DNA from: Cognatishimia sp. WU-CL00825
GTDB taxonomy: Bacteria; Pseudomonadota; Alphaproteobacteria; Rhodobacterales; Rhodobacteraceae
DNA length: 11,540 nucleotides
Direction of reading: 5' to 3'
Assembly (NCBI RefSeq): GCF_040364665.1
Contig: NZ_BAABWX010000012.1
Location: 1 to 11,540, forward strand
Shown here: piece after piece, positions 1-6,710 of the stretch
Numbering within the stretch: the first letter of the stretch is position 1
Layout: each line of letters begins with the position of its first letter
Translations under genes and position numbers: made by a program
The notes under the pieces: model-generated
The model's database searches: none
The model's input: only the letters and a program-made list of their open reading frames with translations
What the model was told of the DNA's origin: nothing

Positions 1-3
1 AAA

Positions 4-10
4 CTCCTTT
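4..10 (-). promoter_or_regulatory. Ribosome binding site of a gene off the left edge
   Basis: Read on the minus strand these bases are AAAGGAG, a strong Shine-Dalgarno sequence followed by TTT at the window edge. A minus-strand start codon should therefore lie only a few bases outside the window. In many Rhodobacteraceae the gene after the PduO-type adenosyltransferase is etfB, the electron transfer flavoprotein beta subunit. That identity is an inference from remembered gene order and cannot be seen here. Confidence 0.6.
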
Positions 11-206
11 AGGGTGCAAGCCGAGATCGACTCGCGCAACAAGCTCTCTGCTGCCGTTGATATCGGTTTGCTGATGACAGAAACAGCGCAAAATCGTCAT
101 CTTTTGGTGCCGCGACGCCGCGTTTGTTGCAAATGTTGCGTGATGCGAGCGCTAACGTCGGGTTGGGCGTCTTTGGCCCCGGTCCAAAACCAGCACTAAT
201 TGGGGC

Positions 207-779
207 TTAGCGGTTTGCCCCGGGCACCCAAAGAACATCTTGTTCGCCAGCATCGTTGGCCAGACGCGCGGCAACAAAAAACCAGTCAGACAGCCGGTTT
301 AGGTAGGTCACCACGTGGGGGTTTACCTCGGCAAGGCTGGACAATTCGGTGGTCAAGCGTTCGGCGCGTCGCGCTACGGTGCGACACACATGCAAATGCG
401 CCGACAGAGCAGAGCCACCCGGCAGGATAAAGCTGCGCAGCGGCGAAAGCTGGCTGTTCATCGCGTCGATTTCGGTTTCCAGCCGCGTGACTTGTGCGGC
501 GACCATGCGCAGTGGCGGATAGTCTGCTTGGGCGTCTTTTTCCAAGTCCGGGCGGCACAGATCGGCCCCCAGATCAAACAGGTCGTTTTGAATCAACGCC
601 AGTTGCGCATCCATTTCACCATCGGCCTGCAAACGGGCCACGCCGACAAAGGCGTTCAATTCGTCGCTGGTGCCATAGGAGTTGACCCGCGCATCGTGTT
701 TTTGAACGCGGTCGCCATTGCCAAGGGCTGTGGTGCCTTTGTCGCCGGTGCGGGTGTAGATTTTATTCAGAACAACCAT
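207..779 (-). CDS. pduO: PduO-type ATP:cob(I)alamin adenosyltransferase
   Basis: This 190-residue cytoplasmic enzyme should transfer the adenosyl group of ATP to cob(I)alamin or a cobyrinic acid diamide, giving the coenzyme B12 form. The N-terminal ATP-binding motif TRTGDKGTT lies at 9-17. Further family blocks are NSYGTSDELNAF (33-44), FILPGG (117-122), the arginine-rich helix CRTVARRAER (132-141) and NRLSDWFF (161-168). Length and motif order fit the trimeric PduO/MMAB family, not the unrelated CobA/BtuR family, although databases often label such proteins CobO or cob(I)yrinic acid a,c-diamide adenosyltransferase. The ATG at 779 is chosen because family homology begins there and GGAGG lies just before it. 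An upstream in-frame start would run into the preceding gene. The start is one base beyond the stop of the HIG1-like gene, so the two are probably translationally coupled. Confidence 0.93.
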   Translation of the reverse strand: MVVLNKIYTRTGDKGTTALGNGDRVQKHDARVNSYGTSDELNAFVGVARLQADGEMDAQLALIQNDLFDLGADLCRPDLEKDAQADYPPLRMVAAQVTRLETEIDAMNSQLSPLRSFILPGGSALSAHLHVCRTVARRAERLTTELSSLAEVNPHVVTYLNRLSDWFFVAARLANDAGEQDVLWVPGANR

Positions 780-780
780 A

Positions 781-984
781 TCAGCCTCCGCTGCGCAGCC
801 AGACAAAGAGCAAGATCAGGACCACAGCCACAAACTGGGCAGCGATCCGCAGGCGCATGATCTTGTTGGCGTATTTCTTGTTAAATTCACCACCTTTGGC
901 AAATCCGCCCACGCCAACCAGCAATATGACCAGCACAGCGAGGATGGCCACGACAACAACAATGAGAAGCGGGTCTTGCAGCAT
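781..984 (-). CDS. HIG1-domain twin transmembrane helix small protein
   Basis: This is a 67-residue inner-membrane protein with two predicted helices at about 5-27 and 46-63. They are joined by a basic loop, GGEFNKKYANKIMRLRI (31-47), which matches the hypoxia-induced-protein conserved region (HIG1) in bacterial small twin-helix proteins. Mitochondrial relatives (Rcf1, HIGD1A) bind cytochrome c oxidase and respiratory supercomplexes, so a role at a terminal oxidase is possible but only inferred. The ATG at 984 is preceded by AAAGGAC at a good distance. The last codons of this gene carry the GGAGG that serves the adenosyltransferase gene, one base downstream. The two therefore form a tight operon, possibly with the gene off the left edge. 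Confidence 0.88.
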   Translation of the reverse strand: MLQDPLLIVVVVAILAVLVILLVGVGGFAKGGEFNKKYANKIMRLRIAAQFVAVVLILLFVWLRSGG

Positions 985-1053
985 GATTTGGGTCCTTTTG
1001 GCTTTGCAGCCTAGTTAGTCTGTTCGCCGGCAAAAGCGAATAGAAAACCACTA

Positions 1054-1884
1054 TCAGCCCTTGGCGATGATCCAGTCTAATGTGCGTGTTGGCAGCAATC
1101 TGCGCAAGATACCCATAAGATAGGTGGGGGTCGTGACATAGTAGCGCAACCTTGGGCGCGGGCTTTGCAGGGCGTGGATCAGCTTTTTGGTGACCGCTTC
1201 GGGGGGCAATTCAAACGGGTCGCGGCCGCGCGACTCATACAGGCGGCGCAGTAGGCTGTCTTGGTATTGGTTGGCGCGCGGCGAGGCCTGCCAGTTGATC
1301 CAACGTTCAAAATGCGGGATCGAGTTTTGGCGGATACGCGAGGTGACGGGGCCGGGTTCGATCAGGATGATGTGCAGCGATGTGTCCTGCATTTCCAGAC
1401 GCAGGACATCGGTCAGGCCTTCGAGCGCGAATTTGCTGGCCACATAGGCCCCGCGCCAACGGGCGGGCACCAAGCCAAGCACTGATGAATTGTTGATGAT
1501 GCGGCCATGACCCTGGGCGCGCATCACCGGGATCACTTGGCGTGTCAGCTCGTGCCAGCCAAAAACATTGGCTTCAAATATGCTGCGCAGGGCGTCGGTG
1601 GGCAGGTCTTCGACGGCACCTGGAACGGCAAAGGCACCGTTGTTAAATAGGGCGTCCAACGTGCCGCCTGTGGCGGTCAGGACCTCGGCCAGCCCGGTTT
1701 GGATCGATGCACTGTCTTGATAGTCGATGCGCGGGCTTTCAAAGCCCAGATCGCGCAGGCGGTCACAGTCAATTTCTTTGCGACACGCGGCAAACACCCG
1801 CCAGCCCTGTGCTTTTAGCCCAAGCGCCGCGTCATGGCCAATGCCCGAGGAACAGCCGGTGATAAGGATGGATTTGCCAGTCAT
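1054..1884 (-). CDS. Classical short-chain dehydrogenase/reductase (SDR)
   Basis: This 276-residue NAD(P)-dependent oxidoreductase has a Rossmann fold. The nucleotide-binding motif TGCSSGIG is at 9-16. NNGA at 81-84 replaces the usual NNAG. The catalytic set is visible: Asn106 in FEANVFG, Ser134 in INNSS, and Tyr147 with Lys151 in YVASK. EPGPV at 176-180 is the usual PG block after the active site. The C-terminal part, with RPRLRYYVTTPT and a basic amphipathic end, resembles 17-beta-hydroxysteroid or retinol dehydrogenase-like SDRs, but the substrate cannot be read from sequence. The frame stays open upstream into the SH3 gene. The ATG at 1884 is chosen because the Rossmann fold starts at residue 5. 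The upstream Shine-Dalgarno is weak. The gene lies 67 bp downstream of the SH3-domain gene on the same strand. Confidence 0.9.
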   Translation of the reverse strand: MTGKSILITGCSSGIGHDAALGLKAQGWRVFAACRKEIDCDRLRDLGFESPRIDYQDSASIQTGLAEVLTATGGTLDALFNNGAFAVPGAVEDLPTDALRSIFEANVFGWHELTRQVIPVMRAQGHGRIINNSSVLGLVPARWRGAYVASKFALEGLTDVLRLEMQDTSLHIILIEPGPVTSRIRQNSIPHFERWINWQASPRANQYQDSLLRRLYESRGRDPFELPPEAVTKKLIHALQSPRPRLRYYVTTPTYLMGILRRLLPTRTLDWIIAKG

Positions 1885-1935
1885 AGATGCCTGCCGCCTG
1901 TGGTTTTGGGCACGGTAGGCCGCCTTTGGGTGCTG

Positions 1936-1952
1936 GGCAATACGGGATTGCC
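1936..1952 (-). other. Short inverted repeat at the end of the SH3 gene
   Basis: A perfect 6-bp inverted repeat, GGCAAT and ATTGCC separated by 5 bases, touches the SH3 gene stop codon. As minus-strand RNA it would form a small hairpin between the SH3 and SDR genes. No T tract follows, so it is more likely an attenuating or RNA-stabilising structure than a strong terminator, and it may be chance. Confidence 0.35.
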
Positions 1953-2557
1953 TAATTGGCGATTTTGACCAAGAGCTTGGCAGACATCCAGCCAATGCGA
2001 CCAGTTTCCAGCGATTGCAATTTGACCCAGCCATTGCCGGGTTCTTGCAAGACCTCGACTTCGGAATTGCGCAGCAGTTTCGCAATCACCGAATACTGCG
2101 TGCCCGGCCCATTGCGCATGTTCACGCGGCTGCCTTTGACACGGCGAAAATCCGGTTCTGCAAAGTTAAGCGATGCACGCGCCACGATGGATTGCGGTTG
2201 TACCTCTAGGTTTGGGAGATCGGCTGCCTCTGGTTTTTCCGGCCCAAGCTTTGCGATTTCTGCAACTGCGGTGGGCTGTGGCGTGCCGACCAGCCGTTTG
2301 GTGGTTGGCACAGAGGCCAACGTCACCGGCGCATCATTGGATGTGGTTGACGCCGTGGCTTCCAAAGCGGCAGGTGCCACAAACGCGACGGTTTGCAGAT
2401 TTTCCAGAGGCGCGGCAGGGGCAGCGGGTGCGGCGGCTTGTGCGACGATCTGATCCTCGGAAACACGTTTTTTCCCAGGTTCAAAATCGCCGCCGCCACT
2501 CAACTCGTAAAACGCCCATCCTAAAAATAAGAAAGACAAACTGATAAACCGTACCAC
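1952..2557 (-). CDS. Membrane-anchored SH3b-domain protein
   Basis: This 201-residue protein has one N-terminal hydrophobic segment (about 3-19), then a long low-complexity linker rich in Ala, Pro, Thr and Val (about 38-125). A C-terminal bacterial SH3 (SH3_3) domain spans about 138-199. The domain shows the typical VNMRNGPGTQY (145-155) and NGWVKLQ (175-181) blocks and a terminal GRIGWMSAKLL (186-196). This layout points to a protein held in the inner membrane with the SH3b fold in the periplasm, where such folds bind cell-wall peptides or proteins. The partner is unknown. The start is GTG at 2557, with GGAG eight bases upstream. The gene is divergent from parC and 67 bp upstream of the SDR gene. 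Confidence 0.85.
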   Translation of the reverse strand: MVRFISLSFLFLGWAFYELSGGGDFEPGKKRVSEDQIVAQAAAPAAPAAPLENLQTVAFVAPAALEATASTTSNDAPVTLASVPTTKRLVGTPQPTAVAEIAKLGPEKPEAADLPNLEVQPQSIVARASLNFAEPDFRRVKGSRVNMRNGPGTQYSVIAKLLRNSEVEVLQEPGNGWVKLQSLETGRIGWMSAKLLVKIAN

Positions 2558-2689
2558 TTACGCTTCTCCAGACTAACGGTGCGACATGCACCCAAAGACC
2601 TGCGAATTGCACTGCAGAGCTTTGCAAGAATCACCCTAGCCCAAAGACGTGTCAGCATTCTGGCGGAAAAAAGGAGAAGTTTTCCCCCT

Positions 2690-2740
2690 ATGCTCGCTTG
2701 TCGGGTCTCAGCTTGGCGGGTATCACGTTGTCATGACTGA
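2690..2740 (+). CDS. Possible 16-codon leader ORF overlapping the parC start
   Basis: ATG at 2690 opens a 16-codon frame ([16 protein letters not shown]) ending at TGA 2738-2740, just past the parC ATG at 2733. AAGGAG lies at 2671-2676, 13 bases upstream, which is long but usable. parC itself has only a weak GGCGGG about 12 bases before its ATG. Ribosomes ending this ORF could therefore restart at parC, giving translational coupling. The peptide has no recognisable family. The frame could be fortuitous, and no transcription start is known. Confidence 0.3.
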   Translation: MLACRVSAWRVSRCHD

Positions 2741-5042
2741 TCTTGTAGATGACGCAGACACCCCTTCCCATGAAGTTGCAGAGCCGCTTCGCCGCGCCAT
2801 TGGCGAACGCTATCTGACCTATGCTTTAAGCACGATTATGCATCGGGCCTTGCCGGATGCACGGGATGGGCTCAAGCCGGTGCATCGGCGAATCCTCTAT
2901 GCGATGAGTCGGTTAAAACTGGTCAGCAATGGCAAGTTTCTGAAATCCGCCAAGATCTCGGGCGACACCATGGGGGATTTCCACCCGCATGGGGATGCTG
3001 CGATCTATGACGCGATGGCGCGTTTGGCCCAGGATTTCAACGTGCGCTATCCGCTGGTGGACGGGCAAGGGAACTTTGGCAACATCGACGGGGATAACCC
3101 GGCGGCGTCGCGCTACACAGAAGCACGTATGACTTTTGTCGCCGAAGCGATGCTGAATGGTCTGGATGAAAACGCCGTAGATTTCCGCGACAATTACGAT
3201 GGCCGTCTGACGGAACCGGTTGTTTTGCCGTCTGAATTCCCAACCTTGCTGGCCAATGGCGCCGCTGGAATTGCCGTGGGCATGGCGACCAATATTCCGC
3301 CACATAACATTGTGGAACTGGTGGATGCTTGCCTGCATCTGATCAAAACCCCGGATGCGCGCGACGACACTTTGCTTAATTACGTGCCGGGGCCAGATTT
3401 CCCAACTGGCGGCGTCATGGTGGAAAGCAAAGAAAGCATTGCGCAATCCTATCGCACCGGACGCGGCTCGTTCCGTCTGCGGTGTAAGTGGGAGGTCGAA
3501 GACCTTGGCCGCGGGCAGTGGCAGATTGTTGTCACGGAAATTCCCTATCAGGTTCAGAAATCCAAGCTGATCGAAAAGATCGCAGAGCTGATCCAAGTTA
3601 AAAAAGTGCCGATCCTCGCCGATATCCGCGATGAGTCAGCCGATGATATCCGGGTGATTCTTGAACCGCGCAGCAAGAATGTCGAGCCTGACATGCTGAT
3701 GGGCATGATGTTTAAGTCCAGCGATCTTGAGGTGCGCTTTAGCCTGAACATGAACGTGTTGATCGACGGGGTCACCCCAAAGGTCTGCTCGATGAAGGAA
3801 GTGCTTCAGGCCTTTCTTGATCACCGCCGCGACGTGCTGAAACGCCGTTCGGCGCACCGGGTGGAAAAAATTGACCACCGGCTAGAAGTGCTCGAAGGCT
3901 TTATCATTGCCTTCCTTAACTTGGATCGCGTGATCGACATTATCCGCTATGATGATGCGCCCAAACAGGCGCTGATGGCACAAAACTGGGGCGGCACATT
4001 TGCGCGCGCCATGTCCGAAGCCGACTATGTGTCGCCGCTGCCTGCCAAAGGCGAAGGTGAGCTGACCGAGGTACAGGCCGAAGCCATTCTGAACATGCGT
4101 TTGCGCAGCTTGCGCCGGCTTGAAGAGATTGAACTGGTCAAAGAACGCGATGCTTTGATGGAAGAGCGCGCCAACCTTGAAGATCTTTTGGCCAGTGACC
4201 AGTTGCAATGGGACGCGATCAGCGATCAGTTGAAGCTGACCAAGAAAACCTTTGGCAAAGATTTTGACGGCGGCGCGCGCCGTACGCAATTTGCCGAGGC
4301 GGGTAACTTTGAAGAAGTGCCCATTGAAGCGATGATCGACAAAGAGCCAATCACCATTGTCTGTTCGGAAATGGGCTGGATCCGCGCCATGTCTGGTCAT
4401 ATCGACCTGACGCGCGAGCTGAAATTCAAAGACGGTGACGGGCCGCGGTTTATCTTCCATGCGGAAACCACCGACCGGCTGCTGGTCTTTGGCAGCAATG
4501 GGCGATTCTATACGATTTCCGCCAGCAACCTGCCCGGTGGGCGCGGCATGGGGGAACCTCTGCGTCTGATGGTTGATTTGCCAAATGACGCAGATATCGT
4601 TGATATTTTCACCCATTTGCCGGATCGCCGCCTGCTTGTGGCCTCGACCGCTGGCGATGGTTTTGTGGTGGCTGAAAACGATGTGATCGCCCAGACCCGC
4701 ACCGGCAAACAGGTTTTGAACGTCAAAGCACCGACCAAGGCGCTGGTGTGTAAACCGGTGTTTGGCAATGCGGTGGCCTGTGTGGGCGAAAACCGCAAAG
4801 TGCTGGTGTTTGATCTCGACGAGCTGCCGGAAATGGGCCGTGGCAAGGGCGTGCGCTTGCAGAAATACAAAGATGGCGGCCTGTCAGATGCCACCACATT
4901 TGTCATCGAAAACGGGCTGAGTTGGAAAGACCCGGCCGGGCGCACCCGCACCGAAACCGCGCTTGCCGAATGGACGGGCAAACGCGCGGGCACCGGGCGT
5001 ATGGCCCCAAGGGGCTTTCCAAGAGATAACAAGTTTAACTGA
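2733..5042 (+). CDS. parC: DNA topoisomerase IV subunit A
   Basis: ParC is the DNA-cleaving subunit of topoisomerase IV, which with ParE decatenates daughter chromosomes. The product is 769 residues, close to ParC (about 750) and shorter than typical alphaproteobacterial GyrA. The N-terminal breakage-reunion domain begins with [15 protein letters not shown] and contains [10 protein letters not shown] at 84-93. The catalytic tyrosine is Tyr128 in [11 protein letters not shown] coiled-coil region follows, with [13 protein letters not shown] in the second half, and then a C-terminal beta-pinwheel region. Residue 89, at the position of E. coli ParC Ser80 and GyrA Ser83, is alanine. The aspartate at position 93 is kept as the acidic residue. 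An upstream GTG at 2649 would add 28 residues unlike the family, so ATG 2733 is preferred. A hairpin terminator follows the stop. Confidence 0.95.
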   Translation: MTDLVDDADTPSHEVAEPLRRAIGERYLTYALSTIMHRALPDARDGLKPVHRRILYAMSRLKLVSNGKFLKSAKISGDTMGDFHPHGDAAIYDAMARLAQDFNVRYPLVDGQGNFGNIDGDNPAASRYTEARMTFVAEAMLNGLDENAVDFRDNYDGRLTEPVVLPSEFPTLLANGAAGIAVGMATNIPPHNIVELVDACLHLIKTPDARDDTLLNYVPGPDFPTGGVMVESKESIAQSYRTGRGSFRLRCKWEVEDLGRGQWQIVVTEIPYQVQKSKLIEKIAELIQVKKVPILADIRDESADDIRVILEPRSKNVEPDMLMGMMFKSSDLEVRFSLNMNVLIDGVTPKVCSMKEVLQAFLDHRRDVLKRRSAHRVEKIDHRLEVLEGFIIAFLNLDRVIDIIRYDDAPKQALMAQNWGGTFARAMSEADYVSPLPAKGEGELTEVQAEAILNMRLRSLRRLEEIELVKERDALMEERANLEDLLASDQLQWDAISDQLKLTKKTFGKDFDGGARRTQFAEAGNFEEVPIEAMIDKEPITIVCSEMGWIRAMSGHIDLTRELKFKDGDGPRFIFHAETTDRLLVFGSNGRFYTISASNLPGGRGMGEPLRLMVDLPNDADIVDIFTHLPDRRLLVASTAGDGFVVAENDVIAQTRTGKQVLNVKAPTKALVCKPVFGNAVACVGENRKVLVFDLDELPEMGRGKGVRLQKYKDGGLSDATTFVIENGLSWKDPAGRTRTETALAEWTGKRAGTGRMAPRGFPRDNKFN

Positions 5043-5049
5043 TGAAATG

Positions 5050-5076
5050 CGGCCTGTTCTTCTGAGCGGGCCGTTT
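5050..5076 (+). terminator. Intrinsic terminator after parC
   Basis: Bases 5050-5073 fold into a 10-bp hairpin: arms CGGCCTGTTC and GAGCGGGCCG, with two G-T wobbles, around a TTCT loop. TTT then CGT follows. It starts eight bases after the parC stop and sits between the converging parC and DUF3179 genes. Read on the minus strand the hairpin is followed by GCATTTC, so it may weakly serve both genes. The T tract is short, as is common in these GC-rich genomes. Confidence 0.7.
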
Positions 5077-5090
5077 CGTATTAGGCAGTG

Positions 5091-6473
5091 TCAGCCGGCC
5101 CAAAGCGCGGTCTGCGGGTGAAATTGCGACCAGGCAAACCAAAAGGCCTGGTGGCTGCCTTGGTCAGCGCCATTTTGATCCACGATTTTGATGCCACCGG
5201 CGTCTAGTTCGAGGTGTAGGTTTTCAAAGATTACCTCTTGGCCGCGTTTCAGAGCGATCAGGGCTTTGCTGCGCTGAAAAGCAATCGGCGTGCCCGATGC
5301 AGTTACGATGCCGATGATGTCCTCATGAACCGGCAGGCGCGGATCGACATCACCAACCGGAAAAATTGGCCCGCCTGCATCGCGCCCATTGCGAAAATCA
5401 AAGTCCCGGCCCAGAGCCAAGGCTTCGATTAGAACTGTTGTTTCGGGATGTGCGCGCTTCCAGTCGCCCCATTGGGTGGTGATGACGGTGGCCTGTTGCA
5501 GTTGCAGACCTTTGCGAGCCAATGGCCCGGTGACAGCCTTGCCTTTGAATGTATCAAACACGGAATAGGTTTCCACATCATACATCACCTTGTTGGAGCG
5601 GATCAGCAGACCCGAGGTGCGCAGCACCGGGCGTTTGACGCCCTTGGGCAATTGATCGGTGAAATAGGCCTGCGCCGCACCGCACAGCGTGCAGTATGGA
5701 ATGCCAAGATCGCGCCCACCCAGGGTGTCATTGACCATTTCGCGCACTTCCATGATGCGGCGGGGATAGGCGCGGTAAGCGCCGTTGACTTCGATGCCAA
5801 AGACAATGGCATCATCTGCCAGCCAAGTGGCCTCGGACGCGCTGCTGACTTCGGGGTTATCTGCTGCTGGAATGCAGTTACAGGGCGCGTCGGTGGTGCC
5901 AAAGGCCCGGTCATCAATCTGCACGCCGCCCCAGGATACATGCCGCCAGTCGATGTCGCCTTTGACAAAGATCTTTTCCCATCCGGGCACAATACTGGTG
6001 AATATTGCGCGCTTGCTTTTTAGGTAATTGGGCGGTTCAGGAATGTCCCAAGCGATCAAATGATCGGTCACCACCCCCCATTCATTGCGATGTGGCAGGT
6101 CTTTTTCCAGCAATTGTGACGCCGCATCAAGCAAAACCGCCGTCAATTGTGACCCGGCGGTAAAGCGCAAAAGGTCACTGATCAGCCACACCAGACGCGG
6201 GTCTTTTGCCGCAATGATTTCGCGTAGCGCAGCACTTTGGTCAGGCCCCCAACTGGCCTGTTGCATGCTGTCCTCAAAAGCCACTTTCACCGCAGATCTA
6301 AGCGGGTTGGAAAGCCTGCCGGTTGGCACCATCGGCGGCGTGCCAAATTGATCGGTCACATAGCTGGGCAGCGGATTTTTGGTTTGGGCGTGCAAAGGCG
6401 CGGCGGCTATCAAGCCAAGTGCCAAAACCGCAACCAGCCAGACAGGAAAGAGTTTGGGGTTAAATGTCGCCAT
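5091..6473 (-). CDS. Exported DUF3179-domain protein
   Basis: This 460-residue protein has a Sec-type signal peptide: a hydrophobic core at about 11-25 and likely cleavage after Ala29 in PLHA-QT. The rest should be periplasmic. A helical region at about 55-160 precedes the DUF3179 domain at about 175-440, recognised by VFGIEVNGAYRAYP (224-237), the block NDTLGG-DLGIPYCTLCGAAQAY (248-270) and LRTSGLL (284-290). Cysteines occur as C198-N-C200 and C261-T-L-C264, which could bind metal or form disulfides. The family has no established function that I know of. The ATG at 6471-6473 precedes the signal peptide, with a weak AAAGGC upstream. The gene converges on parC and diverges from the DUF898 gene. 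Confidence 0.88.
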   Translation of the reverse strand: MATFNPKLFPVWLVAVLALGLIAAAPLHAQTKNPLPSYVTDQFGTPPMVPTGRLSNPLRSAVKVAFEDSMQQASWGPDQSAALREIIAAKDPRLVWLISDLLRFTAGSQLTAVLLDAASQLLEKDLPHRNEWGVVTDHLIAWDIPEPPNYLKSKRAIFTSIVPGWEKIFVKGDIDWRHVSWGGVQIDDRAFGTTDAPCNCIPAADNPEVSSASEATWLADDAIVFGIEVNGAYRAYPRRIMEVREMVNDTLGGRDLGIPYCTLCGAAQAYFTDQLPKGVKRPVLRTSGLLIRSNKVMYDVETYSVFDTFKGKAVTGPLARKGLQLQQATVITTQWGDWKRAHPETTVLIEALALGRDFDFRNGRDAGGPIFPVGDVDPRLPVHEDIIGIVTASGTPIAFQRSKALIALKRGQEVIFENLHLELDAGGIKIVDQNGADQGSHQAFWFAWSQFHPQTALWAG

Positions 6474-6540
6474 GATCAGATGCCTTTGCTTGCTAAAACT
6501 GGCGTATCATCCAAAGTATTGACCCCGCCGGCCAATCACG

Positions 6541-6553
6541 ATTGCTCAGCAAT
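6541..6553. promoter_or_regulatory. 13-bp perfect palindrome, possible operator
   Basis: ATTGCT-C-AGCAAT is a perfect 6+1+6 inverted repeat about 68 bp upstream of the DUF3179 start codon, in the region shared with the divergent DUF898 gene. Its size and location suit a homodimeric repressor or activator. No regulator gene is adjacent, and I do not recognise the site as that of a known factor. Confidence 0.35.
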
Positions 6554-6590
6554 TGGTGAACCTATGTCGCTGACACCGCGCCGCGGAAAT

Positions 6591-6615
6591 TTGCCATGGA
6601 AACTTGCCATGGAAA
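6591..6615. repeat. Tandem 12-bp repeat TTGCCATGGAAA
   Basis: TTGCCATGGAAA occurs at 6591-6602 and again at 6604-6615, a period of 13 bp. Each copy is an imperfect palindrome around CCATGG. A third CCATGG followed by GAAA lies at 6726-6735. The 13-bp period is not a multiple of three, which fits non-coding regulatory DNA better than coding sequence. It lies between divergent genes and may be a pair of protein-binding sites. Confidence 0.45.
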
Positions 6616-6710
6616 TTTTCGCGCATGAGACCACATTTCTATTGAGCCCATTGCCACTGCCTGCCACTTTCGTGTCAGAGCTGGGGAACCAGCATCGCAG
6701 GGGGCATGTT

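Noticed and set aside
172..188. TTTGG/CCAAA dyad just after the adenosyltransferase gene, considered as a terminator
   Set aside because: The arms are only 5 bp with a mismatch inside, and no T tract follows on the minus strand.
1023..1040. TTCGC/GCGAA dyad between the SDR and HIG1 genes
   Set aside because: A 5-bp stem with no T tract is expected by chance in this composition.
2649..2732. 28-residue N-terminal extension of ParC from GTG 2649
   Set aside because: The extension does not resemble ParC N termini, and the strong AAGGAG has no in-frame start at a suitable distance.
2913..4616. Long open frames on the minus strand opposite parC (about 227 and 244 codons)
   Set aside because: They mirror the codon structure of parC, have no recognisable domain and lie inside a clearly real gene.
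5448..6023. 191-codon open frame on the plus strand opposite the DUF3179 gene
   Set aside because: It is a shadow of a gene with a clear signal peptide and family motifs on the other strand.
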